Below, piece by piece: positions 29,186 to 35,480 of a stretch of DNA of 64,000 bases (position 1 is the first letter of the stretch; each line of letters begins with the position of its first letter). Source of the stretch: Candidatus Woesearchaeota archaeon. Its GTDB lineage: Archaea > Nanobdellota > Nanobdellia > Woesearchaeales > UBA11576. The stretch lies in the NCBI GenBank assembly GCA_018668595.1, contig JABJCP010000031.1, positions 1 to 64,000 on the forward strand. Direction: 5' to 3'. Below the pieces are notes generated by a model. It ran no database searches. It was given only the letters and a program-made list of their open reading frames with translations, and had not been told where the DNA came from. Made by a program: the position numbers and the translations under genes.

Positions 29186-29474
29186 AATTATTTCATAAAA
29201 TAGAAGGGGATATTTAAATATTTATTTGCTGGGGTTTATTCCTGCTTGGGTTTCTTTAAAATCTGAAAGATTTCTAAGAGTTAGAAATGAGTTACATTTC
29301 AAACTAATACCCCTGAGCTCTAATCCAAGAAAATATCGAGGATAGCAATTCTAGGATTTTCGCTTTGTTTGTTAAACAAATACAAAAGTTGTTTAAATAT
29401 CATTTAGTGAATATATGAATAGATGAGTAGAATTTGTTTTAAAAAATAGAAAAAAAATAAAAAAAAGAGAAGAA
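29186..29474. other. Intergenic region with small hairpins and a 39-codon open frame
   Basis: 289 bases without a recognised gene. Hairpins include AAATCT/AGATTT around 29259-29273, GAAATG/CATTTC and TTTGTT/AACAAA. GGGGT near 29231 can pair with ACCCC near 29319, and CTTGG with CCAAG crosses that pairing, so a pseudoknot is imaginable. An open frame begins at TTG 29226 and stops at 29345, encoding FIPAWVSLKSERFLRVRNE among other residues. It follows an AT-rich TATA-like site; whether it is translated is unknown. Confidence 0.3.
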
Positions 29475-29882
29475 TTATTTCTTCTTTTTAGCAGGTTTTT
29501 TCTTTGCTACTTTTTTCTTAGCAACCTTCTTTTTAGCAGGTTTTTTCTTAGCTACTTTTTTCTTAGCAACCTTCTTTTTAGCAGGTTTTTTCTTTGCTAC
29601 TTTTTTCTTAGCAGGTTTCTTCTTAGCTACTTTCTTTTTCTTAGCTTTTTTCTTCTTTCCGCCTCTTACCATCTTAGCACAAGAAATATCTCCATGCTTA
29701 TCAACGAAATATAGGAAACCAGACTGTTTCTTAATTCCTACTTTTGCTACTTTCTTAGGTTTTGCTTTACTCTTGGTTTTCCCTCGAGCCATTTTAGCGC
29801 AGCTAACATCTCCATCCTTATCGACGAAGTAGAGAAGTCCAGCTTGCTTTTTAATTCCAACTTTTGCTACTTTTGTTGCCAT
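29475..29882 (-). CDS. Tandem-domain lysine-rich (histone H1-like) protein
   Basis: 135 residues. Two copies of a 30-residue unit, KVAKVGIKKQ-x-G-x-LYFVDK-x-GD-x-SCAKM-x-RG (about 4-34 and 44-74), are followed by a 60-residue tail of KKPAKKKVA repeats like the tails of histone H1 and bacterial Hc1. The tail implies DNA or RNA binding through charge. I know of no named family for the unit. GGAGGTCAT lies a few bases before the ATG, and a classic promoter lies about 200 bases upstream with a structured leader, suggesting abundant, regulated expression. The likely role is nucleoid or RNA packaging (inference). Confidence 0.85.
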   Translation of the reverse strand: MATKVAKVGIKKQAGLLYFVDKDGDVSCAKMARGKTKSKAKPKKVAKVGIKKQSGFLYFVDKHGDISCAKMVRGGKKKKAKKKKVAKKKPAKKKVAKKKPAKKKVAKKKVAKKKPAKKKVAKKKVAKKKPAKKKK

Positions 29883-30066
29883 TTTTTAATGACCTCCATA
29901 TTTTAAAATATTGAGTTTTGATTATCGCCTCGTACAAAGAGTCGTTTCGAGTTAATTCAAAACCCCCCATGAGAACTTATCCCTATAAATTTTGAAAATT
30001 TACAAATGTTAAATTTGTATAATGTTACCCCACTATAACAGATCAGTTAAAGTTCCCAAGATGATA
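29883..30066 (-). promoter_or_regulatory. Long structured 5' leader of the lysine-rich protein gene
   Basis: With the TATA box at 30086-30100, transcription should begin near 30066, giving a leader of about 184 bases. Hairpins seen on the minus strand include TACAAAT/ATTTGTA, AAATTTT/AAAATTT, GTTA/TAAC and CTCG/CGAG. The strong Shine-Dalgarno is at its end. Most genes here seem leaderless or have short leaders, so this could be a cis-regulatory RNA or carry a separate small RNA. Confidence 0.5.
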
Positions 30067-30085
30067 ACACCTTCAATTCCAAACT

Positions 30086-30100
30086 AGTATATAAACCTTT
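30086..30100 (-). promoter_or_regulatory. Archaeal promoter (BRE plus TATA) of the lysine-rich protein gene
   Basis: Read on the minus strand, AAAGGTTTATATACT is a textbook BRE-TATA pair. It is the strongest promoter-like sequence noticed in the window. Confidence 0.7.
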
Positions 30101-30103
30101 TGT

Positions 30104-30131
30104 TTTTCTCGACGAAGTCTTGACGAGAAAA
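30104..30131. other. Eight-base-pair inverted repeat
   Basis: TTTTCTCG at 30104-30111 is complementary to CGAGAAAA at 30124-30131 with a 12-base loop. It directly abuts the BRE of the lysine-rich protein promoter, so it could be an operator or a terminator of the HTH-PIN operon downstream. In minus orientation it precedes the promoter; the stop of the PIN gene is at 30202. Confidence 0.5.
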
Positions 30132-30201
30132 TTAAGTGAAATTTAAAAATAAGAACAAATAACTGATAATAATATTGCAATTATTAAAATTTAAAGAAAG
30201 A

Positions 30202-30996
30202 TCAATCAATTTCTAACTTAACTATTTGGTCTAATTCTCTCCGAGAAATAGCACATCCGTGAAGTTTAATACTCCAAAGAAAGGATTCGATGAGCATTTT
30301 TTTTGCGTCAGGCCTATTGATTAGATATTTATCCAATAATCCTTTTTCAAATGCAATTATTGCAAGTTCTATAGATCTTAATACTTTAATTCCTCTAACT
30401 TCTGCTAAAAACAAATCGAGTTGCTTTTGATCAACTTCAACTTTAGTTTTCAGTTTTTTTTCTAACATGTGCTGCAATTTAGCAGAATCTTCAATTAATA
30501 ATCTAGTTGTTCTCTCATCGACAACTATTGCCAAAGATCCTAGTTTTAATGCTGCTGCAATCACTTCCATTTCCGCAGGGTGAACTATTCGAATAAGTCT
30601 AGTTTTTGCTTTGAAAATAGAATTTGCCATATTTCCTAATCGTTTACATTCTTTAGAAATAATATCTGAACCTACTAACTTAAGAGTTCCTTTGGATATT
30701 TCTCGATTTACTTGTAATGCTTCTAGTTTAAATTTCTTTGTTGTTAGAGGATAATCAATTATTTCTTCTTTAACAGCAGAAGGTATGTAGAATTCTCCTC
30801 GAAAAGAAGTTTTTAATTCTTCAAGGATCCAAAGAAGATTGGTAGTTGTAAGACTAATTATAGGTCCAGAATCAAAAACCAAAGATTTAGTAGACGACGA
30901 TTCAGTAGAAGTAGCTACATCTACAACGTCTGATAAATCCAATTTAGCCATATTAGATTTACTTATTTTTGGCTTAACGATTTTCATTGTTCCCAT
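30202..30996 (-). CDS. PIN-domain-like protein (possible toxin)
   Basis: 264 residues. A PIN-like arrangement of acidic positions is seen: VFDSGPIISL at about 41-50, IPSAVKEEII, PAEMEVIAAALKLGSLAIVVDERTTRLL with the expected Glu and Asp, then a long helical C-terminus. PIN domains are metal-dependent RNases. It lies 13 bases after a helix-turn-helix-like gene in an operon, the arrangement of many archaeal toxin-antitoxin pairs. Larger than typical VapC (about 130), so a housekeeping RNase is possible. Confidence 0.7.
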   Translation of the reverse strand: MGTMKIVKPKISKSNMAKLDLSDVVDVATSTESSSTKSLVFDSGPIISLTTTNLLWILEELKTSFRGEFYIPSAVKEEIIDYPLTTKKFKLEALQVNREISKGTLKLVGSDIISKECKRLGNMANSIFKAKTRLIRIVHPAEMEVIAAALKLGSLAIVVDERTTRLLIEDSAKLQHMLEKKLKTKVEVDQKQLDLFLAEVRGIKVLRSIELAIIAFEKGLLDKYLINRPDAKKMLIESFLWSIKLHGCAISRRELDQIVKLEID

Positions 30997-31009
30997 TTTG
31001 AAAAATTAA

Positions 31010-31576
31010 CTAATTAAATAAAGATCTTACAAAATTTATTCTCGTTTTAACATCAGAAGATACATCAAATTCATCATGAACTTTTGTTTTTCCCACATAA
31101 CTCATAAGTTCCCACTGACCAATCCCTAGCATTTGAGCAGTTCTTGCTATGCTTATTCCGCCACTGTGAATACCTGATGCTTTTTTTACTTGGGATTTTT
31201 CCATAACTTTTTCTATATACATTCTAAATTTATCATCAAATGTTGAAATTAAAAAGCCTATATTTTCTATTGAATCTTGATAACCTTTAATATCATCAGA
31301 TCTTAAAAATTGTTCTGCAGCATTCAACAGACTTTCCATTTGTTCAAAAAACTCAGTAGTTATTTTTTGTTCCATTAATTTAGAAACCGCATATATTATT
31401 ACTGCAATAGTTATGGAATTGTGATCTTGAAATATACTTGCATCTGTTATTGTAACTTCACTTAGCTTTTTCATGTCTTTATAACGATTATCTTTCAAAA
31501 ACAGTTGTGCTTTTTTTAGAACTTCAAGAATATCTTGTTTAATCAAATCTTCCATAGGCTCAATTTTGGGGCTCAT
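31010..31576 (-). CDS. Helical protein with C-terminal HTH-like motif (possible antitoxin)
   Basis: 188 residues, mostly helical. Near the C-terminus, GGISIARTAQMLGIGQWELM looks like an AbrB/UPF0175-type or HTH DNA-binding helix pair. First gene of the operon with the PIN-like protein. As an antitoxin it would bind the PIN protein and autoregulate the promoter. The long N-terminal helical region (1-120) is not typical of known antitoxins. Confidence 0.6.
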   Translation of the reverse strand: MSPKIEPMEDLIKQDILEVLKKAQLFLKDNRYKDMKKLSEVTITDASIFQDHNSITIAVIIYAVSKLMEQKITTEFFEQMESLLNAAEQFLRSDDIKGYQDSIENIGFLISTFDDKFRMYIEKVMEKSQVKKASGIHSGGISIARTAQMLGIGQWELMSYVGKTKVHDEFDVSSDVKTRINFVRSLFN

Positions 31577-31704
31577 GAATAAGGTTTATTGTTTTTAATT
31601 ATTTAAAAGTTTCCCTCATAATAATCAAATACCCCTATAATTAAAAAATCAAATTATAATCAAAAAATATCAAATAATGACTAATAATAGATTTAGACAA
31701 TGAA

Positions 31705-31730
31705 TTAAACAATACAGTTAAACAATACAG
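31705..31730. repeat. Tandem 13-base direct repeat
   Basis: TTAAACAATACAG occurs twice head to tail, followed by TTAGATA. It sits about 130 bases upstream of the HTH-PIN operon and could be an operator or a slippage product. Confidence 0.6.
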
Positions 31731-31816
31731 TTAGATAAATCAAATCCTATATAATCGGATTCTACATAACTAGTAAATGCGTTATAGTAACATTATTGCT
31801 ATATTTTATTTCACCC

Positions 31817-31830
31817 AAAACTTTAAATAG
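31817..31830 (+). promoter_or_regulatory. TATA box of the GTPase operon
   Basis: AAAACTTTAAATAG fits the archaeal BRE-TATA consensus. A start near 31852 would leave a leader of about 115 bases. Confidence 0.5.
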
Positions 31831-31880
31831 TTCTAATAATCTCTAGTAGTACTATTTACAGAGAGTTGATAAAGCGTTTT

Positions 31881-31949
31881 ATGAGTTCAATACATTCAAA
31901 TAATTCATCTACAAAAAAAATAAAAGGGGCAAGTTTATTAACACTTTAA
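31881..31949 (+). CDS. Possible 22-residue leader ORF
   Basis: ATG at 31881 opens a frame of 22 codons ending TAA at 31947-31949, preceded by GAGAGTTGAT, a weak Shine-Dalgarno. It lies in the predicted leader of the GTPase operon. It may be chance. Confidence 0.2.
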   Translation: MSSIHSNNSSTKKIKGASLLTL

Positions 31950-31967
31950 TTTAAAATTGGTGATCAA

Positions 31968-32600
31968 ATGATTAAATTTATGAAAAAATTTGTTAACAGA
32001 ATTTTTAAAAATTTCTTTAAGAAACGCAAACAGTTAAAAATAGGTCTATATGGACCTCCGAATGGCGGAAAGACAACCCTTGCAAACAAAATTTGCCAAG
32101 ATTGGCTTGGGGAAGATATGGGTTTAGTTTCTAATGTTGCTCACGAAACACGAGAAATTCAAATAAAAGAGCAGATTAATATTAAAAGCGGAAACAAAGA
32201 GCTTTCTTTTTCTCTTGTTGATACTCCCGGTATTGCTACTAAAATTGATTATGAAGACTTTTTGAAAAAAGGTATCAAAGAAAAAGACGCTAAAAAAAGA
32301 GCTAAAGAAGCGACAAGAGGAGTTATTGATTCAATTAAATGGCTCGATAAAATGGATATTGTTGTTGTTGTTCTTGATTCTACAAAGGATCCATATTCGC
32401 AAGTTAATATTACAATCATAGGGAATCTTGCTGCGCGAGATATTCCTGTTTTAATTATAGGAAATAAAGTTGATCTTAAAAAGAGTAATCTTAAGAAGAT
32501 TAAAAATGCATTTCCTCAATATGAAGTTGTTGGAATTTCTGCAAAGAAAGGAAATAATATCGATAAAATGTACGAAGCTATGTTTGCATTAGCAGAATAA
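31968..32600 (+). CDS. Small Era/Ras-like GTPase (conserved archaeal operon)
   Basis: 210 residues. P-loop GLYGPPNGGKTTLAN, switch II LVDTPGIAT, G4 GNKVDL and G5 SAKK are all present, so GTP binding is expected. A short basic amphipathic N-terminus (MKKFVNRIFKNFFKKRK) may bind membranes. It is followed by DUF2073 and zinc-ribbon genes, a trio I recall as conserved in archaea and annotated as Era-like GTPase with OapB/ArvB and OapC/ArvC family proteins. The SD GGTG is five bases before the ATG. Confidence 0.88.
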   Translation: MIKFMKKFVNRIFKNFFKKRKQLKIGLYGPPNGGKTTLANKICQDWLGEDMGLVSNVAHETREIQIKEQINIKSGNKELSFSLVDTPGIATKIDYEDFLKKGIKEKDAKKRAKEATRGVIDSIKWLDKMDIVVVVLDSTKDPYSQVNITIIGNLAARDIPVLIIGNKVDLKKSNLKKIKNAFPQYEVVGISAKKGNNIDKMYEAMFALAE

Positions 32601-32619
32601 AAAAGAGGTTTTTTAGAAA

Positions 32620-33033
32620 ATGGGACTTACATTACAATTCATTCCTTACGTTGAGATTGAAACTCTTAGTTCAATAGGGAGAATTAGAAAAATACTTAAT
32701 GCTGTTAAAGACGACAAAATTGTTTTATTAGAAGGTCGTCTCAAAAAAGAAGAAGAAGCTGAACTTATTAAAGTCACTATGGAAGAAATAAATGCTGATT
32801 TTAAAGGAATCGAACTGGCAGTTATTTATCCTGAAACAACTAGTGTTGATTTTATTAAAAAAGTTAAACATGGTGTTGTTAGTTTATTAATGGGTGATCG
32901 TAGTGGACTTACAATTATTGGTCCGGCATCTATTGTTAAAGAAATCAAAAAAGATCCTAATAAAATTCAATTATTAACTAAAGATGCAAAAATTAAGAAG
33001 AAATCTACTAAGAAAAAAAAGAAAAGAAGATAA
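32620..33033 (+). CDS. DUF2073 (OapB/ArvB-like) protein
   Basis: 137 residues. LTLQFIPYVEIETLSSIGRI at the start, VVSLLMGDRSGLTIIGPASIV near the end and the two-layer pattern between match archaeal DUF2073. The function is unknown; it is coupled to the upstream GTPase (19-base gap). The last 15 residues are nearly all lysine, serine and arginine, an extension that may bind nucleic acid. Confidence 0.85.
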   Translation: MGLTLQFIPYVEIETLSSIGRIRKILNAVKDDKIVLLEGRLKKEEEAELIKVTMEEINADFKGIELAVIYPETTSVDFIKKVKHGVVSLLMGDRSGLTIIGPASIVKEIKKDPNKIQLLTKDAKIKKKSTKKKKKRR

Positions 33034-33086
33034 GTTACAATTAAAAACAATAATAAAAAATCAGAAACAAAAAATAGAGGAATACC

Positions 33087-33479
33087 ATGCCACATCAATG
33101 TGTTAGATGCAATATATTTTATGACGATGGAGCTAGTGAAATTCTCAAAGGTTGTAAATGCGGTTCTAGATTATTTTTTTATGTGCGAAAAGATGCTATT
33201 AAACGCGCTAAAGAATTAACAACAAATCTTACAGATAAAGATAAACATCAAATTGAAAAAGATGTTTTAGATCTTGTTGATATTAGCGGGGATGAAACGC
33301 CTGTAATTTTAGATTTAGAAAGCGTTAGAATACTCGGCCCAGGAAAATTTGAATTAGATTTAGTTCAATTATTTAATAAAGATTATCCTTTGATTTACAA
33401 ATTAGACGAAGGAAAATATGTAATTGACCTTGCAGAAACATTCAAACGACGAGAAGAATTATCTAAAAAAGATAAATAA
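33087..33479 (+). CDS. Zinc-ribbon protein (COG3364, OapC/ArvC-like)
   Basis: 130 residues. An N-terminal zinc ribbon with Cys pairs in HQCVRCNIFYDDG and LKGCKCGSRLFFY, then a helix and a C-terminal domain with VRILGPGKFELDLVQLF, as in the archaeal Zn-ribbon family found beside the GTPase and DUF2073. Third gene of the operon. The biochemical role is unknown. Confidence 0.88.
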   Translation: MPHQCVRCNIFYDDGASEILKGCKCGSRLFFYVRKDAIKRAKELTTNLTDKDKHQIEKDVLDLVDISGDETPVILDLESVRILGPGKFELDLVQLFNKDYPLIYKLDEGKYVIDLAETFKRREELSKKDK

Positions 33480-33549
33480 TTAAAAATATTTTTTATTTCT
33501 AAGTAAAGTTCTAATTAATATTAATCAAAAAACACATATAATGCTAATT

Positions 33550-33581
33550 CCTTTTATAAACAAAAACAAAAAGTATTTAAA
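33550..33581 (+). promoter_or_regulatory. Tandem TATA-like boxes before the OB-fold gene
   Basis: CTTTTATAAAC (about 33551-33561) and AGTATTTAAAA (about 33572-33582) lie upstream of ATG 33607. The second is spaced for a leaderless mRNA from 33607, which argues against an earlier in-frame ATG at 33541. Confidence 0.55.
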
Positions 33582-33606
33582 AGAAACCTATAAATCTAGT
33601 AAGATC

Positions 33607-34083
33607 ATGAAAATAAACGAATTACAAGCAGGACAAGGAAAAATAGAAGTAGAATTAGCAGTTGTTGAAGTCAGTGACGTAAGAGAATTTGAAAAATTCG
33701 GAAAAACTGGTCGTGTAGCAAACGCTATTTGCAAAGATGAAACTGGACAAATCAAAATTAGTCTTTGGAATGAGCAAATCGATCAGGTTAAAATTGGCGA
33801 CAGAATAAAAATTGAAAACGGCTATGTTAATGAATGGAAAGGTGAACTTCAATTATCAACAGGTAAGTTTGGAACACTTACTGTTTTAAGTGGAAGCGAA
33901 CCAGTTAAAGAGAATACAGATGAAGGAGAGCATATCCTTACACAAGACGAGAAAACTGAAGAAGAAGTTGGCTTTGAATCTGGAGACAGTCCGAGTTTAG
34001 AAGAAAGTGAAACAGACGACGAAAAAAAAGAATCAGATGACGTTGACGCAGGCGGTCTTGAAGTAGAAGAAGAAAAGATATAA
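33607..34083 (+). CDS. OB-fold single-stranded DNA-binding (RPA-like) protein
   Basis: 158 residues. One OB fold (about 1-95): VVEVSDVREFEKFGKTGRVA, DETGQIKISLWNEQIDQVKIGDRIKI, VNEWKGELQLSTGKFG. The second half is an intrinsically disordered acidic tail ending GGLEVEEEKI, like SSB tails that recruit partners. Start 33607 is chosen from the TATA spacing, although the frame is open from ATG 33541. It is probably the organism's SSB or an RPA-related accessory protein. Confidence 0.82.
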   Translation: MKINELQAGQGKIEVELAVVEVSDVREFEKFGKTGRVANAICKDETGQIKISLWNEQIDQVKIGDRIKIENGYVNEWKGELQLSTGKFGTLTVLSGSEPVKENTDEGEHILTQDEKTEEEVGFESGDSPSLEESETDDEKKESDDVDAGGLEVEEEKI

Positions 34084-34189
34084 ATATATCATCTTAACTC
34101 TTTAAACATACAATAACTACTATACTTTCGAAGTATTAATTTTTAATCACAAGGGGCAGTAGCTCAATCTGGGAGAGCACTAGTTTGCG

Positions 34190-34265
34190 TTTTTTTGCAA
34201 AGTGAAACTGAAGAATTTTTTCCAGGTTTGTGATCTGATGAGGCTCAAGCCAATGAATTTCAGAG
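34190..34265 (+). other. tRNA intron 1 (anticodon loop, about 75 bases)
   Basis: Insertion after position 36 or 37 of the tRNA; one base of uncertainty at either end. It starts T-rich, and TTTGC/GCAAA can form a hairpin at its 5' edge (34184-34201). The exact bulge-helix-bulge could not be drawn with confidence. Confidence 0.6.
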
Positions 34266-34286
34266 ATCTAGGTGTTCCGGGTTCAA

Positions 34287-34344
34287 ATATTGGTTGTGGA
34301 AAAAGCTGCATACTTGCAAGCCATATCCTGCAACCTATTGAAAG
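34287..34344 (+). other. tRNA intron 2 (T loop, about 57 bases)
   Basis: The T-loop exon TTCAA (34282-34286) is complementary to TTGAA (34338-34342), and GGTTG (34292-34296) to CAACC (34331-34335), continuing through GGA/TCC. This folds the intron into a hairpin that brings both splice sites together, as needed by archaeal splicing endonuclease. Confidence 0.65.
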
Positions 34345-34358
34345 TCCCGGCTGCCCCA

Positions 34359-34376
34359 CTTCTTTATTTTTTTATA
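34359..34376 (+). terminator. T-rich terminator after the tRNA
   Basis: A run CTTCTTTATTTTTTTATA follows the discriminator base, consistent with archaeal T-stretch termination. Confidence 0.45.
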
Positions 34377-34430
34377 AAATGTAGATATAGAATTTAAACT
34401 AAAATAATAAAGTATAAACCAATTAAAATA

Positions 34431-35360
34431 CTAATTATTTTCTTTCTCGACAAGCTCAGAAAACGCATGGTTAATTGTTTGTTCATCCCAACCTAATCCA
34501 ACCAAGTGTTGTTTAATTTGAACAGGGTGATAACCTTGGTTTTTTGTTTGTAAAATAAATGTTTTTAATTGATTTAATTTTTGTCTATGTGCAGTTATTT
34601 CTACTTCTTGTTTTTTAAGTTTATGTTGATGTTGTGTATGTAAAACAAGAATAGTTACACCAACCATTACAAAAATAACCAAAAATAAATAAATTGCTAA
34701 TGAGCTTAAAGTTTGAACTACTCCCGGACTTGATAAACTATGAGTCTCGTCTTGGAATCCTGTTTGTTCTAAATGAGATTGAAGTAATTTTTTTTCTGAA
34801 TTTGATAAATCTTCTAAACAGCAAGATAAATCTGCATCAATAAGTTCTGCTGCAGATCCCATCATTTCTACTGCACCACAAAACTTTTGTTTAAAATCAT
34901 AATTACAAGTTATATCTCCTCCAGATTGAACAAATCTAGATTCTAAAATATAATATTTATTTCCTGCTCGACCAGATAGTAATACTCCTGGAGTAAATTT
35001 GGAGATGATTTCTGAAAACGCATCAAAATTATTGAATTTAATTATAAAATCTTCATTAGAAATTCCGCTACAAAATACAGGTGCTTCATTAACAGACCAA
35101 CCTGTTGTTCCTTTAACTGCGCTAAACCAGTTTTCTTGTTCACCACCAATACCAACACATAGATTCATAGAATCTACATTTTTCATAAATGGTGATGCAG
35201 ATAATGCTCCACCTAATTTCACACGAGCATCGGCTAAATTTGAGACTGCTTTTCCAGTTATTGTATGATCTGATTGTAAAATAAAATAGAGTCCTGCAAC
35301 TAAAAATACTATGAACGCTAGATGAATAAAGAAATTCTTTGAAGTAGTCCCCTCTTTCAT
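34431..35360 (-). CDS. Membrane protein with ITG motif and UBA-like C-terminal helix module
   Basis: 309 residues from ATG 35360, chosen because AGAGGAAAT precedes it; an in-frame ATG at 35387 lacks a site. One N-terminal membrane segment (LAFIVFLVAGLYFIL) is followed at once by ITGKAV, then an extracellular domain with seven or more cysteines (CVGIGGEQENWF, CCLEDLSNSEKKLL). A second membrane helix (IYLFLVIFVMVGVTILVL) precedes a cytoplasmic tail ending in a helical module (IKQHLVGLGWDEQTINHAF) seen at the C-termini of many archaeal membrane proteins. The function is unknown. Confidence 0.75.
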   Translation of the reverse strand: MKEGTTSKNFFIHLAFIVFLVAGLYFILQSDHTITGKAVSNLADARVKLGGALSASPFMKNVDSMNLCVGIGGEQENWFSAVKGTTGWSVNEAPVFCSGISNEDFIIKFNNFDAFSEIISKFTPGVLLSGRAGNKYYILESRFVQSGGDITCNYDFKQKFCGAVEMMGSAAELIDADLSCCLEDLSNSEKKLLQSHLEQTGFQDETHSLSSPGVVQTLSSLAIYLFLVIFVMVGVTILVLHTQHQHKLKKQEVEITAHRQKLNQLKTFILQTKNQGYHPVQIKQHLVGLGWDEQTINHAFSELVEKENN

Positions 35361-35480
35361 AACATTTCCTCTTTTTTTATTGAACAAATTTTATTTTTAT
35401 TAAACAAATTAAAAAATTATTAAACAATTAATAAACAATTATTAAAAAATTGTCAAAAAAATATTAAAAACATAACCGCA

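Larger units (their letters stand above)
31577..31967. other. 391-base AT-rich intergenic region
   Basis: It separates the divergent HTH-PIN operon and the GTPase operon. It contains a 13-base direct repeat (31705-31730), a TATA-like box (31817-31830) and a 22-codon open frame (31881-31949). No known RNA or protein gene is recognised. Confidence 0.5.
34153..34358 (+). tRNA. tRNA with two introns (anticodon loop and T loop), probably tRNA-Arg(GCG)
   Basis: Acceptor GGGGCAG (34153-34159) pairs perfectly with CTGCCCC (34351-34357), discriminator A at 34358. D arm GCTC/GAGC with GGG in the loop. Anticodon stem CTAG (34180-34183) pairs CTAG (34268-34271), leaving a U-U pair at 31/39. T stem CCGGG (34277-34281) pairs CCCGG (34346-34350), but the T loop beginning TTCAAAT is separated from it by 57 bases. 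Removing about 75 bases from the anticodon loop (about 34190-34264) and 57 from the T loop (about 34287-34344) leaves exactly 74 bases. Numbering gives anticodon GCG (34187-34189); Ala(TGC) is less likely as G3:U70 is absent. CCA is not encoded. Confidence 0.85.

Noticed and set aside
34201..34264. Box C/D guide RNA inside the anticodon intron of the tRNA
   Set aside because: CTGATGA and a CTGA are present but not in the C-D'-C'-D order with guide spacing, unlike the tRNA-Trp intron RNAs of other archaea.
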